From Halolamina sp. CBA1230 (lineage in GTDB: Archaea; Halobacteriota; Halobacteria; Halobacteriales; Haloferacaceae), in NCBI RefSeq assembly GCF_002025255.2, contig NZ_CP054587.1:2604001-2668000 (forward strand): a stretch of DNA of 64,000 nt. Reading direction: 5' to 3'. How positions within the stretch are numbered: the first letter of the stretch is position 1; the number at the start of each line of letters is the position of its first letter. The notes under the pieces are model-generated. The model was not told the origin of the DNA. It ran no database searches and was given only the letters and a program-made list of their open reading frames with translations. Both the position numbers and the translations under genes were made by a program. This document shows positions 49,518 through 57,971 of the stretch, piece by piece.

Positions 49518-49580
49518 GGTGTCGTGTGCGGCGGTTGGCTATTTGGGTTTGTCGATGAGGGTTACGTTGCGTGTCGAAAC

Positions 49581-51770
49581 TCAGACGACGGTCCCTTTCT
49601 CTGGCGTCCCCTCGACGTTCTGGGGCGGTTGCTGTCCGTTCCCCCGTCTGTCACCGGGGTTCACGTCGAACTCCTTGGGATCACCGTTCCCGCGTTCGAA
49701 CACTGCGCCATCGACGTAGACGGTGCTCCCTCTGCTCGGCCGTTCGCCGACGAAGTCACTGTACTGATCACCGATCAGTCTCGCGTTTTCAAGCGAGAGT
49801 TCGTTCGACGTGCCCAGAGTGATGTCTTGCTGACTACCGGCGGTCACGTCGAGGAGACTGTCGTCCGCGACGAGGTCACCGCTCGTCGACCGTACTGTGA
49901 TCTTTCCGGCGGCTTCGACTGTGCCGTCGGTCAGGTCGACCGAGGTTCCTTCGAGAGTAACCTGCTGACCATTTGCTGCGGACGTGTCGATCGTTCCCGC
50001 GACGCGGAGTTCGCCGTTTCTCGCACTGAACGTCGTATCGCCGTAGCTGGGGATTTCGACCCTCGCGCCGTCCTGGATCGTGATCGTGTCCGCTCTCACG
50101 TCGTAGCCGTTCTGACTCAGGCCCCTCGCGATGACGAGATCGACTTGTTCATCGAATCCTCCCTCGAAATCGGACGCCGTGTACGTCTCTTCGCCATCGT
50201 CGTACGTTCCGTCCCCGTCGGCGTCGGCGAACGCAACGGCGTCTGCGGGCAATTCGGATCCAGCGTCCGAATCATCGCCGTAGATGTACACCGTTTCGGA
50301 TCCAACTCCATCCCCCGAACTCGCGAGAATCCGACTCGTTCCGTTTTCGGGCACCTCGAGCGTACCGCTGAACTCTCCGTCGCTGTCAGTGTTCGCATTG
50401 TTTGACTCGAAGGCCGTGTTTGCGGAACCGTTCGTCGCGAGAGTAACCGGCATCCCAGGAATTCGTTCGTCGTACGCTGACACCGTTCCGTTCAGTGGGA
50501 CAGTCGCCCCCGTTACGGAGCGGTTCACTTCGAGGCGATCCTGCCCGGTGTCGTAGGTCACACCAGCCGGAAGATCACCCGATCGTGTTGCCCAGCTCAC
50601 TTCATACGTATCCGTGTCGCTCGGCGGGGACGGATCGTCCGAACCCGAAACTTCGACCGTGAGTTCCTCCCAGTCGTTCCGTTCGCTTCCGGTCAGCCAC
50701 ACCTCGACGGTGTCGGCCGATATCCCTTGATACGTGACTTGGCCGCTCTCGTCGGTTGTACGGTCCTCGCCGAGGGAACTCGACACGCGTTCCCCGGTCA
50801 CTGGGTTGTTGAACTTGTCCCGAACTTCGACTGTGACGCTCGAAGCGCTTCTCTCATCGACGACGAGGTACGCCGCTTCTGTCGTGACTTCACTCTCGGC
50901 TAACGAGCCGATACCGATGGCCCCCGCGCGGAGCCGATACGTCTTGTTCAGTTTGATCGTCGTTCGATTGTACTCGCTCCCGTTGATCCGATCGGATGCC
51001 GTGACCGTCGCGTTCGCTTCGTTTCCGAGGAGCGCGTCGCTGTTCCACGTCGCCCCCGAGAGCCGTGACGTGATGTTCAGAAACACTGGGTCACCGTCGC
51101 TCGCCTCGACGGTCACCGTTCGTGCAGTCTGACTCACGGATCGGATATCGGCCGTGTAAGCTCCGGCTCGTGTCGCTGACAGCTCCCCCCGAAGGGCGAA
51201 GAGGTTGAGCGTGTTTCCTTGGACGAGGTTCTGACTGGTCAGTGTCGACGTGTGGCCGTTCTCGAAAGCGTTGTACACGACACTGTTACCGTACACCGTC
51301 TCCGGGGCGTTATCGTACTCCGCATAGTCGGGGGAGTAGACGACTTTCGTCGTGTTGTACGAGAGGCCTTGACTCTCCCAATACTCCTTTGCGTTCTCGT
51401 GTTCGCCACTGATCGGCAGTGTTCCGCTCCCGTCTTCGAGGGAGACGTTCATCGTGACGTTTGGCTCGTTCACGGTCTGGAGCCGGCCGCTGGGTGGCGG
51501 CGGATTGACGAACAGCAGCCGATTGGGGTATCGTGTTCCGAGTGTGACCTGCGTCGGCTGGGGAAGACCAGTGTCGACAGCCCGGAACAGGTTACCCCGG
51601 AAATCCTGCATGTCGGACTGTACCGTCTGACTGTGATCGAACTCGATTGCGGCGTTCTGTCCGGGAACGACAGTCGTCTGGAACGTCGCCATCCCGACGA
51701 TCAGGAAGCCAAACAGGATAATGGCGCCAACCTGCATCGACTGCGCCCGATCGTCGTCCCAGAACCGCAT
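49581..51770 (-). CDS. Large surface protein with pilin-like N-terminus and Ig-like repeats
   Basis: A 729-residue protein beginning MRFWDDDRAQSMQVGAIILF. The short charged head with one hydrophobic helix (about 12-32) resembles type IV pilin-like or DUF7289-type haloarchaeal surface proteins. The rest is a long beta-rich ectodomain with N-glycosylation sequons (NVT, NNT-like), a Big-1/Ig-like segment (VTVEVRDKFNNPVTGERV) and an adhesin-like beta-solenoid region near 600-690 (RVEIPSYGDTTFSARNGELRVAGTIDTSAANGQQVTLEGTS omitted to key repeats). It ends in a low-complexity glutamine/glycine tail. Codon use is clearly less GC-biased than in its neighbours, as in fast-evolving or acquired surface genes. 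Function may be adhesion or cell envelope structure. Confidence 0.72.
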   Translation of the reverse strand: MRFWDDDRAQSMQVGAIILFGFLIVGMATFQTTVVPGQNAAIEFDHSQTVQSDMQDFRGNLFRAVDTGLPQPTQVTLGTRYPNRLLFVNPPPPSGRLQTVNEPNVTMNVSLEDGSGTLPISGEHENAKEYWESQGLSYNTTKVVYSPDYAEYDNAPETVYGNSVVYNAFENGHTSTLTSQNLVQGNTLNLFALRGELSATRAGAYTADIRSVSQTARTVTVEASDGDPVFLNITSRLSGATWNSDALLGNEANATVTASDRINGSEYNRTTIKLNKTYRLRAGAIGIGSLAESEVTTEAAYLVVDERSASSVTVEVRDKFNNPVTGERVSSSLGEDRTTDESGQVTYQGISADTVEVWLTGSERNDWEELTVEVSGSDDPSPPSDTDTYEVSWATRSGDLPAGVTYDTGQDRLEVNRSVTGATVPLNGTVSAYDERIPGMPVTLATNGSANTAFESNNANTDSDGEFSGTLEVPENGTSRILASSGDGVGSETVYIYGDDSDAGSELPADAVAFADADGDGTYDDGEETYTASDFEGGFDEQVDLVIARGLSQNGYDVRADTITIQDGARVEIPSYGDTTFSARNGELRVAGTIDTSAANGQQVTLEGTSVDLTDGTVEAAGKITVRSTSGDLVADDSLLDVTAGSQQDITLGTSNELSLENARLIGDQYSDFVGERPSRGSTVYVDGAVFERGNGDPKEFDVNPGDRRGNGQQPPQNVEGTPEKGTVV

Positions 51771-51822
51771 TATCGAATCAGCGACCGCCGGGGGGATAAA
51801 GCTCTCCCCCTCGAAGTACGGT

Positions 51823-52410
51823 TCAGTCCTCTTCCTCGACGGTTTCGGGCGAGGCAAGCGCGTTCTGCAGCGACTCCAGCCCGTTGATCCACTCCGCCAC
51901 CAGCCCGTACTCCATCTCGTCGGCCAGCGCGGGGTCGATCTCCTCGCCGTCGATCACGCGCGTCCCGGCCTGGACGATGTAGCCGATCGCGGTGTCGATA
52001 TCCTCCTCGGCCTCGGCGTCGGCGGCGGCGTCGACGTACTCCTCGACGCTGGCTTCGTCGGCCGCGCCCGCGGCGAGGTACTCCTGGGCGGCGTAGAACA
52101 CGACCTCGAGGCTCATCTGGACGCTCTCGATCAGCATCGCCTTCTCCTCGTTCTCGAGCGGCGCCTCGGCGAGCACGATCTCCTGCATCTCCGAGAGCTC
52201 CTCGTGGGCGCGCTCCTCGTCGATCTGGTCGTCCTCGTACGCCTCGATCACCTTCGCGACCGCGATGGCGGTGTCCTCCTGAAGGTTCATCAGGAGGCGG
52301 GCGGAGTCCTCGTCCTCGAGGTCCAGATCCTCCTCCTTCAGGCGGTCGATCCAGTTCTGCCAGCGCTCCTCGGTGTAGAACGTCTCCACCGGCTCGTCTT
52401 CGTCGGTCAT
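51823..52410 (-). CDS. DUF2150-family protein
   Basis: A 195-residue, very acidic, all-helical cytosolic protein: FYTEERWQNWIDRLKEEDLDLEDEDSARLLMNLQEDTAIAV and AEYGLVAEWINGLESLQNAL-type helices. The layout is that of DUF2150, a family found in haloarchaea and some methanogens with no known function. ATG 52410 is the family start. It lies 52 bp upstream of the surface protein gene on the same strand. Confidence 0.85.
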   Translation of the reverse strand: MTDEDEPVETFYTEERWQNWIDRLKEEDLDLEDEDSARLLMNLQEDTAIAVAKVIEAYEDDQIDEERAHEELSEMQEIVLAEAPLENEEKAMLIESVQMSLEVVFYAAQEYLAAGAADEASVEEYVDAAADAEAEEDIDTAIGYIVQAGTRVIDGEEIDPALADEMEYGLVAEWINGLESLQNALASPETVEEED

Positions 52411-52492
52411 GCCCCCATGTGCTCCCCGACGACGCAAAGGGTTTTCCTATCCGTCGGCGCTCGGGGCCCCGCCCCGAACCGGCATCTCGGGG

Positions 52493-53344
52493 CTACTCCC
52501 CGCGGGCGAGCGTCGCCTCGGTGTCGATCCCGTACACGCGTTCGGGCGTCTCGACGTGGGCGTTCTCGACTGCGTCGTCGTGGTCCTCCTCCAACAGCCA
52601 CCGCACGCGCCGCGGGACGGTTTTCGGCCCCAGCACCGCGCCCGGCCGGTCGGGGTCGTCGACGAAGTCCGTCTCCATCAGGAACGGCTCACCCGCCCCC
52701 GCAGCCGTCCGGAGGCGGTCCTTCTCGCTCATCACGCTCGGCGTCGGGCCCGCGAGCTCGCCGCCGGCGTAGTGTTTGACGACCATCTCGGCGGGCAGCC
52801 CGCGCTCCTCGGCCCACTCCGCGACCTCGGTCAGGTCGTCGGTGCCCTCGGTGTGGAGCTGGACCGCGCAGTCGTGTTCCGCCCCCAGCGCGAGCCCGTG
52901 TTTGAGCACCGCGTTCGAGGCGTCCCAAACCGCGTCGCTGACCTCGTAGTGGGGGCGCCCGGTTTTGAGCGCCAGCGCGCGCTGGTCCGCGACGTACTCG
53001 GCGGCGAGATCCAGGCCGGACTGCATCAGGTCTCGTGCCGCTTCCGGCTCGTACCCTTCGTCGACGAGGTGGCTGATCAGGCCGGGGTGCACGCCCAGCA
53101 CGGGCCAGGCCTTCCCAGGCAGGATCTCGTTCGCGTCGGCGACCGCGTCGATCGTCGCCTCGAACGCCCGGCGGAAGTCGGCCCGCTCGCTCGGCACCGG
53201 GCCGAGGTGCCACGAGGGCTTGTTCACGACGAGCAGGTGGGTGCCGCCGAGGTGTTCGAACTCCCGGACGGCCTCCATCCCCTGCCCGTGCTCCGGGTCG
53301 AGGTGGAGGTGGTTGTCCAGCACCGGCGTGTCGAGTTCGTCCAT
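52493..53344 (-). CDS. TatD-related metal-dependent hydrolase
   Basis: A 283-residue amidohydrolase-fold protein. The first metal site is in LDNHLHLDP (H12, H14), others are in VQLHTEGTDD and VVKHYAGG, and the catalytic aspartate is in METDFVDDP. This set fits the archaeal TatD-like DNase/hydrolase group (COG1099-type), for which nuclease activity is inferred rather than known. ATG 53344 starts at MDELDTPVLDNHLHL. It diverges from the membrane hydrolase gene at 53470. Confidence 0.85.
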   Translation of the reverse strand: MDELDTPVLDNHLHLDPEHGQGMEAVREFEHLGGTHLLVVNKPSWHLGPVPSERADFRRAFEATIDAVADANEILPGKAWPVLGVHPGLISHLVDEGYEPEAARDLMQSGLDLAAEYVADQRALALKTGRPHYEVSDAVWDASNAVLKHGLALGAEHDCAVQLHTEGTDDLTEVAEWAEERGLPAEMVVKHYAGGELAGPTPSVMSEKDRLRTAAGAGEPFLMETDFVDDPDRPGAVLGPKTVPRRVRWLLEEDHDDAVENAHVETPERVYGIDTEATLARGE

Positions 53345-53469
53345 ACCCGGACGACGGGGCGAGCGGCCCTTGAACGCTGTCTTGTCGGTTCGTCGGCGGG
53401 GGCGGATCCGGCGACGGGGCGATCCCGCCCGGCGCAAACGCTATACCCGTGTGTGTTGCACCCTCACAC

Positions 53470-54108
53470 GTGCCCTCGACGCTGGTCCACGTCGCCGTCG
53501 GCGGCCTCGTCGGCGCCGCGCTGCTGGGTGACCGGTTCACGCCGAAAGCCATCGCGGTCGTGCTCGTCGCCGCGGCGGTCCCGGATCTGGACTCCTTCCT
53601 CGCACCCGTGATCGCGGGGGCCCACCGCTCGGCGCTGCACACGCTGTTCCTCCCGGCACTGCTCGGTGCCGTGATCTACGCCGACGCGCGGCGCGACCGC
53701 TCGTGGCTCCGCGAGCGCAGGGGGGCGGACGCCAGCTACGTCGCCGGCGTCGCGGTCGCAGCACTTCTCGCTGGCGGGATCCTTCCCGACATGGTGACCA
53801 ACGGCGTCAACGCGCTCTGGCCGCTCCACGACCAGTTCTACACGGTCGACGGCGAACTAACGCTCTCGACGACGGAGGGGATCGTCCAGACGTTCGTCGA
53901 CCTCTCGCCGACCCCGGAGGAGACCTCGCGGCCGTCGACGACCGAGAACACGCGGTACAGCACCGGCGCGGACCCGACCCCGTGGCAGGCCGACGACGGG
54001 CCGACCGAGCGGGTGTTCCCGCTCGTGACCGCGGGTTGGCAGCTCATGCTCGTCGGGCTCGCGGCGGCGACGGTGAGCGTTCGCTCGTGGCAGACCCGCG
54101 GGCGTTGA
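53470..54108 (+). CDS. YdjM/LexA-binding-like membrane-bound metal-dependent hydrolase
   Basis: A 212-residue membrane protein with about four helices and the family motif VPDLDSFLAPV, followed by HRSALHTLFLP. The conserved D and H residues resemble the YdjM/DUF457 group of membrane-bound zinc hydrolases. A soluble region (about 125-185) lies before the last helix. The GTG at 53470 is chosen because a TATA-like GCTATACCCG lies about 25 bp upstream, so leaderless translation is likely; an earlier in-frame ATG (53449) would lie too close to it. Confidence 0.78.
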   Translation: MPSTLVHVAVGGLVGAALLGDRFTPKAIAVVLVAAAVPDLDSFLAPVIAGAHRSALHTLFLPALLGAVIYADARRDRSWLRERRGADASYVAGVAVAALLAGGILPDMVTNGVNALWPLHDQFYTVDGELTLSTTEGIVQTFVDLSPTPEETSRPSTTENTRYSTGADPTPWQADDGPTERVFPLVTAGWQLMLVGLAAATVSVRSWQTRGR

Positions 54109-54161
54109 CCGGTGACGAGAGGGAGCGACAGGCTCAACAGCGGGCGGGCGTCACTCGGTCC

Positions 54162-54662
54162 ATGGAGATCCGCCCGTACGACCCCGACGACGCCGAGGGG
54201 CTCTGGGACTGCAAGCGCGCGTTCGAGCTCGGCCTCGGCAGCGACACCGGCAGCGAGGAGAAACAGGGGAAGTACGAGGGGAAACTCGACGCCCAGTACC
54301 GCGATGAGTGGTTCGACTGGGTCGAGCGCTGTGTCGACGCGGACCCGCGGTGTGTGACCGTGGCGGTCGAGGCGGACGCGGACACCACCGACACCGTCGC
54401 CGGCTACGTCTTCGTCCTCCCCGAGAGCCACCGCTTCATCTGGGACGCGGCCGTCCTGAACGAGATCTACGTCGCGCCCGATCACCGCGGGACGGGCGTC
54501 GCCGACGACCTGATGGACGCCGCCGTCTCCCTCGCCCGCGATCAGGATCTGCCGCTGGACCGACTCGTGCTCGACGTGGATCGCGAGAACGACCGGGCGG
54601 GGGCGTTCTACGAGCGCCACGGCTTCGAGCACTGGGGCGAGATGGTCGCCCGGGAGCTCTGA
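54162..54662 (+). CDS. GNAT-family N-acetyltransferase
   Basis: A 166-residue GNAT: IRPYDPDDAEGLWDCKRAFE at the N-terminus, the acetyl-CoA loop IYVAPDHRGTGVADDLMDAAV (R/Q-x2-G-x-G/A at HRGTGVA), and NDRAGAFYERHGFEHWGEM. The segment KQGKYEGKLDAQYRDEWFDW is typical of a haloarchaeal subgroup. The substrate is unknown. It is followed by two other GNAT genes on the opposite strand, so three acetyltransferases are packed in 54162-55972. Confidence 0.88.
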   Translation: MEIRPYDPDDAEGLWDCKRAFELGLGSDTGSEEKQGKYEGKLDAQYRDEWFDWVERCVDADPRCVTVAVEADADTTDTVAGYVFVLPESHRFIWDAAVLNEIYVAPDHRGTGVADDLMDAAVSLARDQDLPLDRLVLDVDRENDRAGAFYERHGFEHWGEMVAREL

Positions 54663-54668
54663 GGGAGC

Positions 54669-55340
54669 TTACTCCCGGAACTCGACGGCGGTCTCGGCGC
54701 CGTCGGCCTCGCGCCACTCCCGCTGGCTGACCGAGTACTCGATCGTGTCGTGAACGCTCCCGTCGTCGAACGCCACGCGGTTCCGGAACCGCCCCGCTCG
54801 GCGGCCGCCGTGGCGCTCGACGTACTTCGTGATCGCGCGCTCGGAGTTCTCGTTCTCGGGGAGGTGTGAGACCCGGACGAGATCCAGATCCAGCCGGTCG
54901 AACGCCAGCGCCAGCAGGGCGTCGGCACGCTCGCCGGAGTACCCCCGCCCCCAGAACGGTTTCCGGAGCCACATCCCGAGGCCGCCGACCCTAGAGTCCC
55001 AGTCGACGAACAGCCCCGCCGTCCCGGCGAACTCGTCGTCGCCGGGCTCCGCCCGGCTGCCAGCGGAGCGTCGCTCTTCGCGGTCCTCCCCTTCGCGGGG
55101 ACGGAGGAGGTACATCGCTCCCTCACCGTCCTCGGCGCTGTCGGCCACGTCCGCCAGCGTCTCGGCAACGCCGTGGGGGTGGTCGTACGGGCTCCACGTG
55201 ACGTACTCGGTGGTCTCCTCGATGTTCGGGGCGCCCGCGTGCCAGTGCTCGTACAGGTCGAGCGCGTCGGCGTCGTCGGCGTCGGCCCGAACCAGCCGCA
55301 GACGGTCGGTCACCACCGTCTCGGGGAACAGGTCGCTCAC
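54669..55340 (-). CDS. RimJ/RimL-type GNAT acetyltransferase, tandem paralogue 2
   Basis: A 223-residue protein starting at GTG 55340, which overlaps the stop of the upstream paralogue (GTGA). RLRLVRADADDADALDLYEHW opens the GNAT fold, and RKPFWGRGYSGERADALLALAF carries the acetyl-CoA loop. It is clearly homologous over its whole length to the upstream gene. Unlike it, it has about 13 extra residues (EERRSAGSRAEPGD) whose DNA contains the hairpin GCCGGGC-TCC-GCCCGGC at 55041-55057. Family members acetylate ribosomal proteins or small amines; the substrate here is unknown. Confidence 0.87.
   Translation of the reverse strand: MSDLFPETVVTDRLRLVRADADDADALDLYEHWHAGAPNIEETTEYVTWSPYDHPHGVAETLADVADSAEDGEGAMYLLRPREGEDREERRSAGSRAEPGDDEFAGTAGLFVDWDSRVGGLGMWLRKPFWGRGYSGERADALLALAFDRLDLDLVRVSHLPENENSERAITKYVERHGGRRAGRFRNRVAFDDGSVHDTIEYSVSQREWREADGAETAVEFRE
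55041..55057. repeat. Three-base-loop palindrome inside a GNAT gene
   Basis: GCCGGGC-TCC-GCCCGGC is a perfect 7-bp stem in the coding sequence, at a place where the tandem paralogue has no matching residues. A 4-bp hairpin (GAGC-GTC-GCTC) and a TCCCC-TTCGC-GGGGA stem lie within the next 45 bp. Confidence 0.75.
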
Positions 55341-55972
55341 GGCCAGGGCTCCCCCTCGCCGTCGAGGAACGTCACCTCCTGCTCGGGGTCGGCGTCGCGG
55401 TACTCCGACTGCGTGACGCTGTAGCGGACGACGTCGACGGGCGGGTCGCCGGCGTGGAAGTTCCGCAGCGTTCCTTCACGACGGCCGCCCATGCGCTCGA
55501 TGTACTTCTCGATGGCCCGGGCCGACTGCTCGTTGTCGACGTCGTGGGTCACCGCCACCAGTTCGAGGTCGAGCTGCTCGAAGGCGAGTTCGGCCAGCGC
55601 CAGCGCGCGCTCGGCCGAGTAGCCGCGCCCCCAGAACGGCTTCCGGAGCCACGTCCCGAGTTCGGCGCTGTCGGTGTCCCAGTCGAGCGTGAGGCCGCCG
55701 AAGCCGGCGATCTCGTCAGCCCCCTCTTGGCCTTCGCGCGGTCGGATCACGTAGTCGATCCCCTCGCGCTCCTCGCGCCCCTCCACGCCGCGTTCGAGGA
55801 ACTCCGCGGTCTCGTTGGGGGTGGCGTGGGGCTCCCACGGCAGGTACTCGGTGATCTCGTCGATGTGTGGCGCGCCCTGCTTGCAGTGCTCGTAGAGGGC
55901 GAACGTGTCGACGTATTCGGGCGTCCGGGGCTCCAGTCTGAGCCGTTCGGTCTCGATGATCGCGGGGAACAT
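55337..55972 (-). CDS. RimJ/RimL-type GNAT acetyltransferase, tandem paralogue 1
   Basis: A 211-residue protein with the same fold and layout as its neighbour: IETERLRLEPRTPEYVDTFALYEHC, then RKPFWGRGYSAERALALAELAF, NEQSARAIEKYIERMGGRREG and a beta-rich end with VVRYSVTQSEYRDADPE. It lacks the arginine-rich, hairpin-encoded insert of paralogue 2. ATG 55972 is chosen because MFPAIIETERL is a family-type start and the open frame upstream does not align with the paralogue. Confidence 0.88.
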   Translation of the reverse strand: MFPAIIETERLRLEPRTPEYVDTFALYEHCKQGAPHIDEITEYLPWEPHATPNETAEFLERGVEGREEREGIDYVIRPREGQEGADEIAGFGGLTLDWDTDSAELGTWLRKPFWGRGYSAERALALAELAFEQLDLELVAVTHDVDNEQSARAIEKYIERMGGRREGTLRNFHAGDPPVDVVRYSVTQSEYRDADPEQEVTFLDGEGEPWP

Positions 55973-56080
55973 ACTCGGTGAGACGTGAGCGGACTGAAAA
56001 AACCTACCTCGGCTTTGGGGGGCGGTCGCACACGTCGCACCACCGAACGGTTCATGCGATAGCTGTCGAACCGCCCCACG

Positions 56081-56199
56081 ATGGCCGCACCCAGCGCACT
56101 CGCCGGCCTCGACGACGCGTTCACCCACGACTACGCCGGCGCCATTGGCTCATCTCGTTCGTGCTGTCTGCGCTGACGCGGAACGTGGACGGGGAGTAG
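56081..56199 (+). pseudogene. Possible frameshifted or internally deleted small gene
   Basis: ATG 56081 opens a 31-codon frame (MAAPSALAGLDDAFTHDYAG) that stops at 56174-56176. In a different frame the next bases read WLISFVLSALTRNVDGE to a TAG at 56197-56199, which looks like the end of a membrane protein. Joined by a frameshift near 56145 they could be one damaged small gene. The evidence is only local appearance, so this is a weak call. Confidence 0.25.
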
Positions 56200-56217
56200 C
56201 TTTCCGAGCACCCGTCT

Positions 56218-56440
56218 GGCTGGGCGGTGGCGCGAATCCGCGGCGTCCTCGTGACGCCGCGCAGCGCGAGGGATGAGCGAGGGCGAAGCCCGAGCGAATC
56301 GGGTGGGGAGGCAGCGAGACGGGAAAACGCGACCATCGGGAGCGGTAAACCGTCTCGAAGCGAGCGGTGAAGCCGCGAGAGTGTGGGCTGTGCGGTCGCA
56401 AGTGGCCATGCTTCGAGGGTGGTCGCGGTAGCGGTCGTTG
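56218..56440. repeat. Hairpin element copy F (degenerate, right end present)
   Basis: The gap between the possible remnant gene and the RFC gene (56200-56531) has no other gene. The right end reads TGCGGTCGCAAGTGGCC (56391-56407), followed by ATGCTTCGAGGGTGGTCGCGG, matching copies A, B and D. A perfect 8-bp hairpin with the diagnostic CTCGT loop lies at 56240-56247 with 56253-56260, with yet another stem sequence. The left end and hairpin 2 are not recognisable. Confidence 0.7.
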
Positions 56441-56531
56441 TCGGGGAAACAGACCGATCACCGTCACGAGAACAACCACCCAACACCCACGCTCCGGAAC
56501 AACTAACCACGCCAGCCACCTCCCTCCGGTA

Positions 56532-57968
56532 ATGGCTGACTGGACGGAGTCCTACCGGCCCGACACGCTCTCGGCGGTCCGGGGGAACGACAAAGCCCGC
56601 GACGCCTTCGAGGAGTGGGGGCGGACGTGGGACGATCACCGGGAGGCGGTGATCCTCCACGGCAGCCCCGGCGTGGGGAAGACCTCGGCGGCTCACGCGC
56701 TGGCGTCGGACATGGGCTGGGAGACGGTCGAACTCAACGCCTCCGACCAGCGCACCGCCGACAAGATCGAGCGGTTCGCCGGCCGTGCGGCGCGCAACGA
56801 GACGCTGGGTGGCGATGCGACCGACGAGGGAGGCCGACAGCTGATCATCGTCGACGAGGCTGACAACATCCACGGCAACTACGACCGCGGCGGCGCGGGG
56901 GCGATCACGGAGCTAGTGAAGGAAGCGAACCAGCCGATCGTCCTCATCGCCAACGAGTTCTACGAGATGAGCCGCGGGCTCCGGAACGCCTGCCGGGAGA
57001 TCGAGTTCCGGGACGTCTCCGCGCGCTCGATCGTCCCCGTCCTCCGGGACATCTGCCGGAAGGAGGGGATCGAGTTCGAGAGCGACGCGCTCCAGCGCAT
57101 CGCCGACGCCAACAGCGGCGACCTCCGCGGGGCGGTGAAGGACCTCCAAGCGACGGCGGAGGGGAGAGACCACCTTACCGTCGAGGACGTGGTCACGGGC
57201 GACCGCGACACGACGGCCGGCATCTTCACCGTCCTCGACGCGATCCTGAAAGAGGAGGAGAGCGCGCAGGACGCGCTCCACGTCGCCTACGACGCCGACG
57301 AGACGCCGGACGACCTCACGGCGTGGGTCGAGGACAAGGTGATGAAGGTGTACGAACCCCGGGAGACCGTCCGGGCCTACGAGTTCGTCGCCAACGCCGA
57401 CCGCTGGCTCGGCCGCGTGCAGGCCACACAGGAGTACGCCTACTGGCGCTACGTCACCGACAACGTCGCCGCGGGCGTCGCCGCCTCCCGCGACGACACC
57501 TACGGCGGCTGGACCCAGTACGGCGGCCGCCCGCAGATGTGGCCCTCCTCGGACGCGACGATCGACGAGATCTGCCGGAAGATCGCGGTCTCGGGCGGGC
57601 TGAGCATCGAGACCGCCCGGCGGGAGGTACTGCCGTTCCTCTCGGCGATGATCCACCACTGCAAGCCGCGCGAACTCGCCGTCGCCGTGACGGCGTACTT
57701 CGAGTTCGACGAGGCGGAGCTCGCGGCGGTGTCGGGCAGCGGCGAGTCCACCAACAAGGTCCAAGGGATCGTCGAGGACGCACAGGAACTCCGCGAAGAC
57801 GAACTGGAGGAACACGCCGGCGGCGCGTTCGCTGGCGACCTCCCGGAGCGCGAGGACGAGGGAGAGAGCGAAAACGGGGAGCCCGCCCCCGAGGAGGAGC
57901 CAGCGGAAGCCGAGCCCGAGGAGGAGGAGTCGGACGACTCGCAGGCGGGCCTCTCGGACTTCGTCTAG
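56532..57968 (+). CDS. rfcL: Replication factor C large subunit
   Basis: RFC-L is the large subunit of the clamp loader that opens PCNA at primer ends. The 478-residue AAA+ protein has Walker A HGSPGVGKTS at 43-52, Walker B IIVDEAD at 105-111, a sensor 1 region in PIVLIANEFYEMSRGLRNACREIEFR, and SGDLRGAVKDLQA (sensor 2). The acidic tail ends QAGLSDFV, a PIP-box-like PCNA-binding motif at the very C-terminus. ATG 56532 is fixed by the typical ADWTESYRP opening. Small subunits are not in the window. Confidence 0.95.
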   Translation: MADWTESYRPDTLSAVRGNDKARDAFEEWGRTWDDHREAVILHGSPGVGKTSAAHALASDMGWETVELNASDQRTADKIERFAGRAARNETLGGDATDEGGRQLIIVDEADNIHGNYDRGGAGAITELVKEANQPIVLIANEFYEMSRGLRNACREIEFRDVSARSIVPVLRDICRKEGIEFESDALQRIADANSGDLRGAVKDLQATAEGRDHLTVEDVVTGDRDTTAGIFTVLDAILKEEESAQDALHVAYDADETPDDLTAWVEDKVMKVYEPRETVRAYEFVANADRWLGRVQATQEYAYWRYVTDNVAAGVAASRDDTYGGWTQYGGRPQMWPSSDATIDEICRKIAVSGGLSIETARREVLPFLSAMIHHCKPRELAVAVTAYFEFDEAELAAVSGSGESTNKVQGIVEDAQELREDELEEHAGGAFAGDLPEREDEGESENGEPAPEEEPAEAEPEEEESDDSQAGLSDFV

Positions 57969-57971
57969 TTC

